Assembly: GCA_051530055.1 (NCBI GenBank)
Contig: CM121342.1
Location: forward strand, 930,001-994,000
Length of the DNA: 64,000 nucleotides
Origin: Neoechinorhynchus agilis
Taxonomy: Eukaryota > Acanthocephala
Direction of reading: 5' to 3'
Both the position numbers and the translations under genes were made by a program. A model generated the notes under the pieces. The model did no database searches, was not told the origin of the DNA, and saw only the letters and a program-made list of their open reading frames with translations. The first letter of the stretch is position 1; every line of letters begins with the position of its first letter. Below are positions 1 to 10,043 of the stretch, piece after piece.

Positions 1-112
1 GTTCGTCATAGAATAAAACGTTTAATTGTATTATTAGTCAATACTTGCGACTCAATAATTGGAATGATCTTAAATGGGAAATGTATACGAGGCATCGGAA
101 TGACTTATACCT
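1..112. repeat. 112-bp direct repeat, copy 1 (at window edge)
   Basis: These 112 bases appear identical to 9932-10043 in the same orientation; similarity stops abruptly after base 112. The window begins exactly at the first base of the repeat, which suggests a contig edge made by a repeat. No coding potential was seen. In the second locus the repeat abuts the apparent 5' end of a LINE; here it is followed by about 150 bases of other sequence and then the shared PLE segment. Confidence 0.9.
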
Positions 113-555
113 TTTACGATATAGCAATTAATTTCGATATTTTGTTAAAAGCAAAGTCAGTGATGTACGATTTGGATGTTTATTGTGATGCAAGCCATTT
201 GCCAGTTTAATCCATCGAAATATTACATTTGAAGTGTTTAGGACTTTTATTATTTTTAAGCACAAAACAGGATTTATTTTGACTTATTTGCGAAAAATCA
301 AATTCCTCTTTGAATACATTCATAGAGCTTGGACGATGGAACCAGTTAAAATTTAATTTCTTGTGAATAATAAGTGTTTTAACTTCAGCATCATTTTTAT
401 AGATGAAAATTTCGCCCTTTCGACCGTATTTTATTGATCGAAATAGTTTTTGTTCGTTTATTTTCGCTAATATGACTGAGATTTCCGCATCAAATCCATT
501 GAATGGATTAGAAATATTATTTAGGTCTTCAACCGGTTATTAATTTTTTATCAAA

Positions 556-587
556 GACGTTTCGAACCTCGTCTGGTTCACCGTCAG
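556..587 (-). ncRNA. Hammerhead-ribozyme-like core in PLE 3' tail (minus half)
   Basis: On the minus strand the order is CTGACGG, a stem GAACC/GGTTC, then GAAACGTC. A hammerhead has CUGAUGA, helix II, GAAA, then a short helix III and a cleavable NUH. Here the CUGAUGA box carries two changes, so this copy may be inactive. Hammerhead motifs are known from PLEs, which supports the call; activity is not shown. Confidence 0.5.
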
Positions 588-887
588 TTCTAAAATACAA
601 ATGGTTAAATATTTATTCTGCTCTCACACGCGCTTATGGACCAGCTCATTTTTAACCATGATACCTTCCATCGAATTCGAAATTTGTCACGCAAGCGAAC
701 TCAAGCAGACTCTTTAGATCTGTTCTAGTGTCGATTCTCCCCAATGGAGACACTGTTATAGAGGGAAACAATATCCATTGTACAATTCGTACATTTTTCC
801 GAGATGTTGATCTCCCTCAGTTTCTCGACGGATTACCTCGAATTTTTCAACTTGGTAGATACTTGTGATGTTGCTTCTGTCAAGCAC

Positions 888-1148
888 CTAACCTAGAACG
901 TTCCCAGATCGTAATTGAAACTGAAAATCATTGATACGATCGGTCTTAGAGGACAGTTTTATTTGTGTATTTTTTGGCAGACCATACGTCTTGGGGATCC
1001 TTGGGTATATCTGTTTATATATTTCCCGGCTTAGCCATCCATTCTCTTTGTCCTGCTCCAGATGCTTTATAAGCTTGTTCGCCACCTTGTTCGAAGACAG
1101 CTTATCTTCATTAGTAAAGATATCTGTGTCTGATAGAATTACACCCAT
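888..1148 (-). pseudogene. PLE reverse transcriptase, N-terminal fragment
   Basis: An 86-codon open stretch contains KTYGLPKN, matching the YGLPKxHK signature at the start of PLE reverse transcriptases, preceded by the helical region with NKLIKHLEQ and WLSREIYKQIYP typical of the linker before the finger domain. No catalytic YxDD motif is present in it. The frame stops shortly after this motif and the sequence passes to the 3' tail, so the palm and thumb regions and the GIY-YIG domain are missing on this strand. It is a dead fragment, identical in protein to the piece at 14955-15215. Confidence 0.7.
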
Positions 1149-1373
1149 TTTTTGTTTGTAATCCTCTTTTCCACAGTTTTAGGAAAACAATTTCTTTTGT
1201 CATTTGTTTAAGCTCCTGTACTGCTCGACTTTTATGCTTGGACAAGTTGCTACCATGCACTTTATGGCCAATGTCCGATAATTTCGTTTATTAATACACT
1301 GTTGAGAGAGCATTAATTACCTGCGACGTCGCCACATTTTCAACTGTGATTAAACCGATTTTTTACAATTGTT

Positions 1374-2224
1374 ATGGCCGGCGATGAACGGAGTACTGAC
1401 GAGTTCATGGAATATCTCAATCGCCAACATCATTCAATCAAATTAACTATGAATAGGTCCGATGAAAATAGAAGGTTAATGTTTCTAGATGTATTGATTC
1501 AAAAAATGAAACCCGAATTACTACATCGATTTACAGAAAGAAGACCCAAAAAATAATTATATACTTTGGAATAGTGCTCATTGTAAAAGCACAAAAGTTG
1601 GTATAGAAGAGTGCCACACCGAATTTTCAGCAAGTCGGAGGACACCAAAGGTGTGCTTACTTTAGCCCGAGAGCAAGTGGACCGTGCGAAGAACCCCCAC
1701 TCGAACGAAAGAGCCGTGCACCCGAATCGAATTGACCTGCGCATTGGATTGCTCGACATGGGCCCACAAACCGACAGTGGCTAAATGAGATTTCGATGAC
1801 AATCAAGAGAAGCGGTCTGCCAATAAAATGCCTAATTTATTTTCGATTTTCTTTACTCAAAGGAAACCTCATTTTTCGGAAATGCCAGGAAGTAGAAAAG
1901 AAGGCTGTTGTCTACAAAGTTTCGTGTAGCCAATGGAACAGCAATTACTCCGGACAAACAGGCCGGAATCTAAAGACGAGATTGGCGGTACGTAAGCAAC
2001 CCAAGACGAAGAAGATTACCCTTTTTGCGCTCAATCAAGGGGGACTTCTTTATCATCAAAGAACAGAAATCAAATATGAACGACTAACGAGGTTACAAAT
2101 TCTGCCTTTATGGCCAACGAAATGTAACAATACTATGCAGAATAACCATTTCATCAGTCGTTATTTAGAACTGATGATGAACCCTACGAGGTTCGAAGCG
2201 TTTTTAATAAAAAAAATTGCTTAA
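1374..2224 (+). pseudogene. PLE reverse transcriptase C-terminus plus GIY-YIG endonuclease, broken
   Basis: The first open part (1374-1556) has STDEFMEYLN and RLMFLDVLIQK, the conserved PLE segment before the thumb (FLDV(L/V)). It is out of frame after a run of six A near 1500; the second copy has seven A there and reads on into TSVYRK. The later open part (1796-2224) is the GIY-YIG nuclease: VVYKVSCSQ (the GIY counterpart), then YSGQTGR (YIG counterpart) and R in LKTRL. A region between them is frameshifted. Family knowledge: PLE proteins carry a reverse transcriptase followed by GIY-YIG endonuclease and prime synthesis at nicked DNA. This copy cannot make an intact protein. Confidence 0.75.
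2171..2200 (+). ncRNA. Hammerhead-ribozyme-like core in PLE 3' tail (plus half)
   Basis: CTGATGA is followed by a GAACC/GGTTC stem with a short loop and then GAAGCG. This is the hammerhead order CUGAUGA, helix II, GAAA, with one change in the GAAA box (GAAG). It overlaps the end of the GIY-YIG frame. A related copy at 48209 ends GAAATGTC and the minus half here ends GAAACGTC, suggesting GAAACGTC as the ancestral form. Confidence 0.5.
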
Positions 2225-2508
2225 CGGGTGAAGGCCTAAACAATACTTCTAATCGTATAACCAAGTACCTCATTACCGACCATTGAATGCAGTTGTATAT
2301 TTTCTGTTGAGATATAAAAGCCGGTTTCGCAGGTTTCATTCAAAAACCGCGGTCGAAGAAATCCATGGCGAATTTCGCTCGGGTTTCAGCTGAATTTTTG
2401 TTTAAATGAGCAACCGAAATCAATAGCGACATTTTTATGCTTAGATAAAATTTTGTGGCTATAATGTTCTATTGACCGGTTTTGTCGATATTTTTGCTTG
2501 AATCTTTG

Positions 2509-3489
2509 ACGATCGTGCCAGTAATTATATGCTCGTCTCAAATATTAAGCTATGCATGCGCAAGTTCATTTTATTCCACAGTCCACAGTCGATTAAGAAC
2601 TAAAGCAATGAAAATATGTCCTTTATTCCATTTATAGAAAAGATGTTAGTAGTCTTCAGTGAAGAAGTCTTTAGTGCACGGGTTAAAAACGTTAATTTTT
2701 TTATTTCAAAGCGACATTTCGCTGTGAAGATATCGTTGGCAGCAGTAACTTTTTTTGATTCGCAATGCGGGATAACATGGAAATTTTTGTCATTAGTGGA
2801 GCACCCCCAGTTTCTCACATTTGAAGTGGTATGGCGGGTTAAAGAATGACACGAAAATTAATGAGTTGGTTATAAAGTTTTACTTTATGTAAATTCTGGA
2901 ATCATGGAAGTACTGTTCTGTATGTAACTATTAAAAATGTAAGAATATTCTCTTTTGATCTAGACTATGAAATGTTTGCTGCTTGGGAAACTGTTCCAAT
3001 GGCTTTGCCTAAGGAATGATTAAAAATTGAACGGAAGTGAACGTACGACAATGACTTTTTAAGGATTGTAAATGTTAAAATACTGAGCTTTGCTTTGATT
3101 TAGATCCGAAAATTCGTGAGTCCCAGATGACTCACAAAGCTAAAGCCTTTCATCAGCTATTTAGTCATGCGACATGCACTCGTTGTTCCATACAGCCTTT
3201 CCCCTCATTTCCTCACGAAAAACTACTTAAGTCTCTATAGTAGATTGTATGCAGAGCACACTGCACCCCTCGACTTCAACCAGTGACAGTTCAGTACATT
3301 TTCCCTATTGCACAAAGGTACTATTTGACTCACAGTTCGTAAAAGTACGCTCGCTAAGAGCACGCTTAAAGATTGACATGTGACCCCAGTTATCATTGTC
3401 TAGTCTCCTCTACATATATGGATCATGTATCCTCTGTGCACTCGCAATCTCCACGAAACTTCATCCATAGCCTTAAAATTTAGATTAAA
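2509..3489. other. Intergenic region, nothing recognised
   Basis: AT-rich sequence upstream of the choline transporter. Short open frames on both strands near 2600-2850 overlap each other and look like chance. The promoter and 5' leader of the transporter must lie in its right part, but no core element is clear. Confidence 0.5.
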
Positions 3490-6213
3490 ATGGCTGATCG
3501 CGCTTGGGGAATTGTATCCGTCTTCTTCTGCTATGTCGTCGTCCTCGCCGTTGGAATATATTCCGCTCGTCGAAGACGGAGATTGGTACACGAAGACAGC
3601 CGAAGTCCCGAAGAAGTCATGTTGGCTGGTAGGAGCATCGGTATAATTGTTGGAATCTTTACAATGACCGGTATTCAACATCGTTCAATAAAATTTATTC
3701 ACCAAATCTTTCAAATTAGCTACTTATATTAGCGGTGGAGTATTGACGGGTGCCATGGAAAAGATTTATACGGAAGGGATAGTTCATTGTCAAGCTCCCG
3801 TAGCGTATACTCTTAGTCTTGTGGTTGGTGGAATCCTATTTGCTCATCGGATGCGAGCCAGGGGATATGTCACAATGTTAGATCCGTTTCATCAGAAGTA
3901 CGGACGGCGAATGTGTGCTATTATGTTCCTACCCTCTTTGTTTTCCGGAATATTCTGGACAGCGAGCGCTTTATTCGCTCTAGGTAAGTTCAAATGACCA
4001 ATAATTTAAAACAAAAATTTAAGTCCATCTCGTAAACTAGGAACGAGCATTTCAGTGGTAACTCGGCTGAACAAAACGGTTGCGATCGTGATATCCGCTT
4101 GTACTGCTTTAACCTACACAATGCTCGGAGGACTCATTTCAGTGGCACATACTGATATCATTCAACTGATCGCGGTATTCGCTGGAGTCGTAAGTATAGA
4201 AACGCTTTGATCTCAACGAGATAATTTAGAAAACTAAATTTAGTTCGTTGCTCTTCCTTATACACTCATGAACGAACATGTATCGATCAACTGGAATTCA
4301 ACAGCCCCGTGGATTGGCAACGTTGAAAAGCACACATGGGGCAAATACATTGATACTTTTCTAATGATAATGCTCGGAGGAATTCCGTGCCAGGTAGATT
4401 GTATCAAATGAATAAAAACATCCACATTATTGAAAAGGATTACTTTCAACGAGTGCTGTCATCGAACACTCCAAGAAACGCCGTTCTTGTGTCGTTATTG
4501 GGTGCTCTTGGTTGCACGGTTATCATTGTTCCGCTGCTAATAATGGGAATCGCTGGCAAATCAGCAGGTTGGTTGTATTCAATCTTTCGTTTTTTAAGTC
4601 TTTAACGAGAACTTTCTATCATTGTCTTTTGTAATGTACTAGACATTTGCAGTGATTGTTGTAGAACATCGAGAAGGGCGCAAAATTCTCTCTATTGAGC
4701 TCTAGAGAAATGCCAGACTTTCAACGTTTCCCAAGGATGGGTTGAATCGGTCCAGATCTAGATTCATTTTGAAAAAAATCCATGATCTATTCGAATTTTG
4801 GATGAAAAGTTTCGGACGATCAATGTGGAGTAATGTATGACTGTAAAAGGTTCCCCTTTTGTATCGTCGATTTCTACTTTTCTGCGCTATTGATTTAACA
4901 TTTCGGTTAGACACAAAAACGTTTCATTGTTGCACTTTTTTTAGCGAACTTATTGTTTAAAGTTTAAAATCGTGGATGTTTAGATTGGGAATCAACGGAC
5001 TACAATGCTTCGATTAGCGACGATAAGGCGAATTTAATGCTTGCGCTGATACTTCAATATCTGACGCCAAACGTTGTATGCTTTATCGGAATTGGAGCCG
5101 TTTCAGCTGCAGTAATGTCCAGTACCGACTCTAACCTACTCGGAACGAGCACTTTAGTTGCCCACAATCTTTGGAAAACATTGATCCGACCGAAAGTGAG
5201 TAGGCGGTAGGTTAGGTTTTTGTGGCGGGCTGGACTTGGTCGCGGTTTGGGATTAATTTAGATATCTGGCGGATATTTTCTCGATGTGCATCTATCATCG
5301 AAGTGATCTTATCGATATCTTCATAAAATAGTGGGAGTTAAGATTGCTTCCTTATATAACCAATTAGGCAAAACATTGCAGTGATCTATCACTCCTTGGA
5401 GACTTGATCATTGCAACTTATCGAGAATGCGAACAGAGTGGTCAACCTCGTCTTTGATGGAAAGTTCAATAACTCACACTATGTCTTCTGATGAAATTTT
5501 GACTACTTTGATATCAACAGAGCATTTGAAGGCGCTAGTCTAAATTTCATCCTTGATGGCAGCATTTGCGGCTGAGACTGCTTTAAAATCACACATGAAT
5601 CTAAAAATTCAGTATAGAAAAGACCACACCCAGAGCGTCCATATATGTTGGCATTTTTAATACCTTTGATCACCTTAAGGCTTCATCAACTGAAATGTTG
5701 TGGGTAATGAGAATATCGATGCTTCTCGTGGCGATAATCTCAGGCATCATCGCATGTACCACAGAAAGCATCTATGGTCTTCTTATAGTCGCCGCAGAAT
5801 TACTATACGTCGTTCAATTCCCGGAACTCGTGTCTGTCCTTTATGTTGACTTCTCTAACACGTACGGAGCTATCTCTGGATTCATCGTTGGAGTCGTGCT
5901 CAGAGGTTTGGCAGGTGAAGAAAGTCTTAAAATACCAGCAGCTATCCGTTTTCCGGGATATGTCAGAACGAACGATCAAATGTTCCCAATTCGGACATTC
6001 TCTATGGTCATTACATTCATGGCGATTGTCGCTGTTTCCTTTATTACCCATTGGGCGTTTGTGAACAACCACGTGAATCGACGGTACGATGTATTCCGGT
6101 GTTTTAGAGCTTCGAATCGCGGAAGTGGAGAAATAATCAAAGATAATGAATCCAAACACGGCGGAAGTACTGAAAGTCAGCTGTCTAACAGTCAAATGAA
6201 TATGAGATTGTAA
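3490..6213 (+). CDS. cho-1: High-affinity choline transporter (SLC5A7/CHO-1 type)
   Basis: A sodium-coupled symporter that takes choline into cholinergic nerve endings for acetylcholine synthesis; it sits in the presynaptic plasma membrane. Seven exons give 539 residues: 3490-3670, 3720-3983, 4041-4189, 4244-4393, 4438-4567, 4984-5195, 5680-6213, all with GT-AG introns and matching phases. Family signatures are GIIVGIFTMTATYISGG (first helices), RGYVTMLDPF, GGIPCQDYFQRVLSS, GAVSAAVMSSTDSN (sodium-site region) and LWVMRI followed by the last helices. Vertebrate CHT is about 580 residues, so the length fits, with a shorter cytoplasmic tail. The start is an ATG just before the first membrane helix, in good agreement with the family. 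The last two introns are long (416 and 484 nt) compared with 44-57 nt for the others. Identification is strong; transport itself is inferred from homology. Confidence 0.95.
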
Positions 6214-7394
6214 AGTTTTGATTGAACGTCTCGTATAGGAGTTAGTAACCAAATAAGTAAATATTAGCTTGAACCGTGTTTAAACTCGAATTTAAAGTAG
6301 TCATTCTAAGTTTATGCAAATGCGTATAGATTTGGCGCATGCATGCAGCAAATTGTGTTGTTGAATTCGGAAAAAGTGCTGATTTGAAACAAAACCATTC
6401 TGCTTGCGCGTTAAAATAAGTATTGTTTATATTTTTCATTGTCGGCAAAACTGTGTTCTTTAGATGAGTACGAAGGAAATGATCTTTTCTAGTAGATTAG
6501 CGATCGACAAACGAATTTAAGGGCCACAATGGTTCGCGGGTCAAAAGTTTTTTCAATGTGATTAATTTATTAAGTAATATAAGAGTTTTAAAAACTTAAA
6601 CCTTGATGCGAGGAACTAATATTCACGCGTCCGAAATATGTACATTTCCAGCTAATGAGCGTCGCAAACTTTAATTTCTACTATAACAGGAAAGGCCTTG
6701 TTTTTTGTGCATAATTATATTTTTAACAAAACAGTTAATAAAGTTCATGGTGCCAAAATAAGCGAAACTTAAAGATGCGCCCCTTTTGTTGACTTTAAAC
6801 AATTGCACTAGCATTTCAAGTTCGTTCAGCAATAATACTAACGCTTTCGAAGAAACATATAGTCGTTTCATAATTGCGAGAGCATGATTTTCATTGGTAA
6901 TTTCTTATTCTCTCCAATAAGATTTTTAGTTTAATTCATAAGGGCATTATTTAATTTGAATCCACTAGGTTTAAATTGAAAATCGTTGCAAAATTTTGGT
7001 GTTTTTAAGCGCGACAGAAATGATAATGCCAGTCGTTGGTCGCTCTAATTTATCCGGCGTTCTTATCCGACCGTTTATGAATTGACGACTAATCTTACCG
7101 AATTGCACTTGACTACTGGCGTAAAGAACTCGAACTGCCTGTCCCAACGGATACATCAATACAAAAACGTTGGTTAAACCCTTGGTTTTAGAAGGAATTC
7201 CGAAACCTCCCTAGTTCTTGTTCCGACCCCTCGCTACCGCAACCAAATAGTCTATTAGTTTTCTTAACGCTTTACCAATCCCGTCGTTTTGTACTAAAAT
7301 GGATGGCCGCTGCTTTAGTCTCGCTTGAGCACTGCATTTAACTGTGGCTTCTCAGCGCCACAGCATGGTGAGTGCGCCAATATGTATGGTTTTT
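6214..7394. other. Intergenic region, nothing recognised
   Basis: 3' flank of the choline transporter. An open frame on the minus strand at 6971-7159 has no recognisable motif and no support. Confidence 0.4.
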
Positions 7395-7690
7395 TCAACG
7401 GCATTCCGTCTCTTCTCGAGCGGGTCGGTTTAAGCCGAGGTGACGGGAAAATACCGGACGGCACATCAACAGTTCCGCGTTAAATAAGCCGTCTCTTTCG
7501 CACTTGAATATGATTGCTAAGAGCAGCGTGAAATGGCGAAAAAGGTATCGTCGAAAAAAGGAGAAGTTCAAATGTATCGATCCGTCTCGTTCTACATTTT
7601 CCAAGCTCTCGCCGTTGAGACAATTAATGCCGTCGAACAAGCGCTGCACAATTTTTAGCCAAGACTGGAAAAAGTTGAAAATTTTATACT
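7395..7690 (-). repeat. Dispersed repeat of unknown type
   Basis: The minus strand here resembles the plus strand at about 49185-49345, including shared translated strings such as DGINCLNGES, KCERDGLFN and ELLMCRPVF. The 49-kb copy lacks an internal piece and has stops. Two diverged copies in opposite orientations argue for a mobile repeat, perhaps part of a retroelement leader, but its class is not clear. Confidence 0.6.
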
Positions 7691-7709
7691 TTTTCCTTGA
7701 TCCCTGAAA

Positions 7710-8110
7710 ATTCGCTCACATTTCAGACGCTATACGAATGCTCGCGAAGTTTCCCCGTTGCATTATGTTTTGCCGCAAGAACATTTAGTAGCGAGGATCC
7801 CTCGTTATTTTCACCAATCTCGGCTCTATTTTCATGGTCACCGTCAAAGACATCTCTCCCAACGACCCACGAAGGGCGCAAAGATGAGTTGTACTTGGCA
7901 ACTTTCCTTCGCCTTTTTTCGCAACTTCGAAGTTACGTTTGGCCAAAGTGTCTTCGGCGCATGTCGCGTCCCACATAAGACAGCGGCTCGAGAGGGATAA
8001 CGGTCACTAGGTCCGGGCCTCTTCCATCGAGAGTTGGCTCGACGACATTGGAAATGTTAATGCGAGCTCGGCTGATTATATCGCTGAGTGCCGAGTGTCT
8101 CGGGAACCTC
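7710..8110 (-). mobile_element. REL-LINE 3' fragment (endonuclease domain), subfamily 3
   Basis: The minus strand spells the C-terminal endonuclease region of a LINE with a restriction-like (PD-(D/E)xK) endonuclease: RHSALSDII, then GRGPDLVTVIP (RPDG motif), MWDATCAEDTLA (the LWDATC motif with the catalytic acid) and LRQNIMQRGNFASIRIA at the very end, in shifting frames. The 3' end TGTGAGCGAAT is shared with the fragment at 49735. It is a 5'-truncated, decayed insertion. Confidence 0.7.
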
Positions 8111-8439
8111 CTGGATGATTCAGATATTCAATGTTCAATAATATTGGAAAATGGTGAAACAGCGAACGATTTTATTCGAGGATAAAGACGTTTCGTCGCG
8201 CCCATGGGAATTTTAAACGCGAAAATCTAATATTTTCCTATCTTTATTCGAACAAAGTAAAATTGAGTCCGGCGGGATCGAGAATAAAGGCGAGGAAACT
8301 AAAGCCTGTCTCCCTTCTTCTTCGTCACATTAACTACCACCTTCTTTCGTACAAAGTCGACGACCCCTCACAGCGACTGCGTCCCAACGCTCGCTCGCGT
8401 TCTCTCCCAACGAATTTCGTTCGATCTCTCGCCAAAAAG

Positions 8440-8934
8440 ATGTCACTTCCACGATGCTTCTTCGATGTTAGTATTAATGGTAGCCCGAGTGGACGGATCG
8501 TCATGGAACTCCGATCCGATGTTGTGCCCAAAACAGCCGAGAATTTCCGTGCTTTGTGTACTGGAGAAAAAGGATTCGGATATAAAGGATCTTCGTTCCA
8601 TCGGGTAATCCCGCAGTTCATGCTTCAAGGTGGAGACTTTACCAAACACAATGGCACCGGCGGAAAGAGCATCTACGGGAACAAATTCGAGGATGAGAAT
8701 TTCAACCTTAAACACACTGAAAAGTATTTGCTGTCCATGGCAAACGCTGGGCCCAATACCAACGGATCGCAGTTCTTTATTACGACCGCACTTACCAGTT
8801 GGTTAGATGGCAAACACGTTGTATTCGGTAAAGTTGTCGAAGGAACGAACGTAGTCGATCAAATCGAAGCTGTTGGAAGTCAAAGCGGAACAACTAGCAA
8901 AAAAGTTACCATTACGGATTGCGGTCAGCTGTGA
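8440..8934 (+). CDS. Cyclophilin A-type peptidyl-prolyl cis-trans isomerase
   Basis: Catalyses cis-trans isomerisation of peptide bonds before proline and is the cyclosporin A receptor; this form is cytosolic. The 164-residue protein has the full single cyclophilin domain, and key residues fall at the same numbers as in human CypA: R55, F60, Q63, F113, W121 and H126 ([29 protein letters not shown]). There is no intron. The ATG at 8440 was chosen because homology starts there. The frame is open for 59 further codons upstream to an ATG at 8263, giving an arginine-rich N-terminus. That could be a leader for another compartment or just open 5' leader sequence. The gene ends with an A/T-rich 3' region that has been duplicated downstream. 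Confidence 0.95.
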   Translation: MSLPRCFFDVSINGSPSGRIVMELRSDVVPKTAENFRALCTGEKGFGYKGSSFHRVIPQFMLQGGDFTKHNGTGGKSIYGNKFEDENFNLKHTEKYLLSMANAGPNTNGSQFFITTALTSWLDGKHVVFGKVVEGTNVVDQIEAVGSQSGTTSKKVTITDCGQL

Positions 8935-9020
8935 ACTCGATCCGTGTCTTAGATTTTCGCCATTAAGTCATTCTACTTTATTTGAATGGGTTCGATTGAA
9001 ATGCGCAGAATATTTGAGTC

Positions 9021-9426
9021 ATTGAAATCTCCTCAAAGGAAATCTACGTGGCTTCCTTTACTAGATTCTCAGAGGTCTCGCCATTTACAAAGTATTTCGC
9101 CATCTCGATGCTATAAAACCGAATTTTAGATCAGTTTTCTTTAATTCTATCTTAAAAGTTGCATCTCTTAATCGGGGAAGATTTTATTTTGAAACATTTT
9201 GATTGAAATGTGCACTCCTTATGACACTAGAACATTCAGGACATTGAAATCTCCTCAAAGGAAATCTACGTAGCTTCATTTACTAGATTCTCAGAGATCT
9301 CGCCATTTACAAAGTATTTCGCCATCTCGATGTTATAAAACCGAATTTTGGATCAGTTTTCTTTAATTCTATCTTAAAAGTTGCATCTCTTAATCGGGGA
9401 AGATTTTATTTTGAAACATTTTGATA
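9021..9426. repeat. Tandem duplication of about 184 bp with 222-bp period
   Basis: 9021-9204 and 9243-9426 are nearly identical with only scattered changes. They lie just downstream of the cyclophilin gene. The unit has no coding potential; it may be duplicated 3' flank. From 9427 to 9931 nothing is recognised. Confidence 0.85.
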
Positions 9427-9931
9427 CTAAATCGAATATCAAATTAAAAGTAGCCTTATTTGAAATTATCGTACGACGCACATTGATCATTCCTGGGTTT
9501 TATAAATACTTTATTTTAACGATCGGATTCTTTTTATGTTTGAAAATGAGAATTGAGTCTATGTATATTAAATTCGCACAAAAAAACCACTGAATTGAAA
9601 GCAACATTGCGGATCTTTATGGAAAAAGCACACTGCGAGAACCAGTATGAAAATTTTCCGAACAAAAGGGATTCATCTAAAAATTCACATTTGGTAAATT
9701 GTCTATTGCACATTTGTCCGGAAAACGGTAAAAACGTAGGTTTGCAAAACGACGATTAACTTCCGTAAACGCCATCCATGAGTTTGCCTATGACTTGAAT
9801 ATTGGTAATTAAGTATCACCTCATATCAGACTTTGAAGATTATCAAAAACGGCAATTTTTGTAGCAGAAAAAAAATTACCAAGCAGTGATGGGAGCTGCT
9901 GACGAACTAGAAATCTATTTTAACTACTGAT

Positions 9932-10043
9932 GTTCGTCATAGAATAAAACGTTTAATTGTATTATTAGTCAATACTTGCGACTCAATAATTGGAATGATC
10001 TTAAATGGGAAATGTATACGAGGCATCGGAATGACTTATACCT
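9932..10043. repeat. 112-bp direct repeat, copy 2
   Basis: Identical to bases 1-112. It ends where the N-terminal coding remnants of the LINE begin, so it is either the genomic flank of that LINE or part of an older element shared by both loci. Confidence 0.9.

Larger units (their letters stand above)
264..2508. mobile_element. Penelope-like element locus 1: two partial copies head-to-head
   Basis: The left half (about 480-1150) reads on the minus strand and the right half (about 1370-2508) on the plus strand. Each half ends outward with the same type of 3' tail: an array of hammerhead-like core, A/T-rich stretch and the tail consensus around GAAGACCTAAA. The minus half holds an N-terminal reverse transcriptase piece, and the plus half a C-terminal reverse transcriptase piece plus a GIY-YIG domain. 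The locus is nearly identical to 14331-16484; that copy lacks about 88 bases (roughly 2258-2345 here). Neither half encodes a full element. Confidence 0.8.

Noticed and set aside
931-1161. Plus-strand frame opposite the PLE reverse transcriptase
   Set aside because: Shadow of the minus-strand YGLPKN-containing frame; the same holds for 14998-15228.
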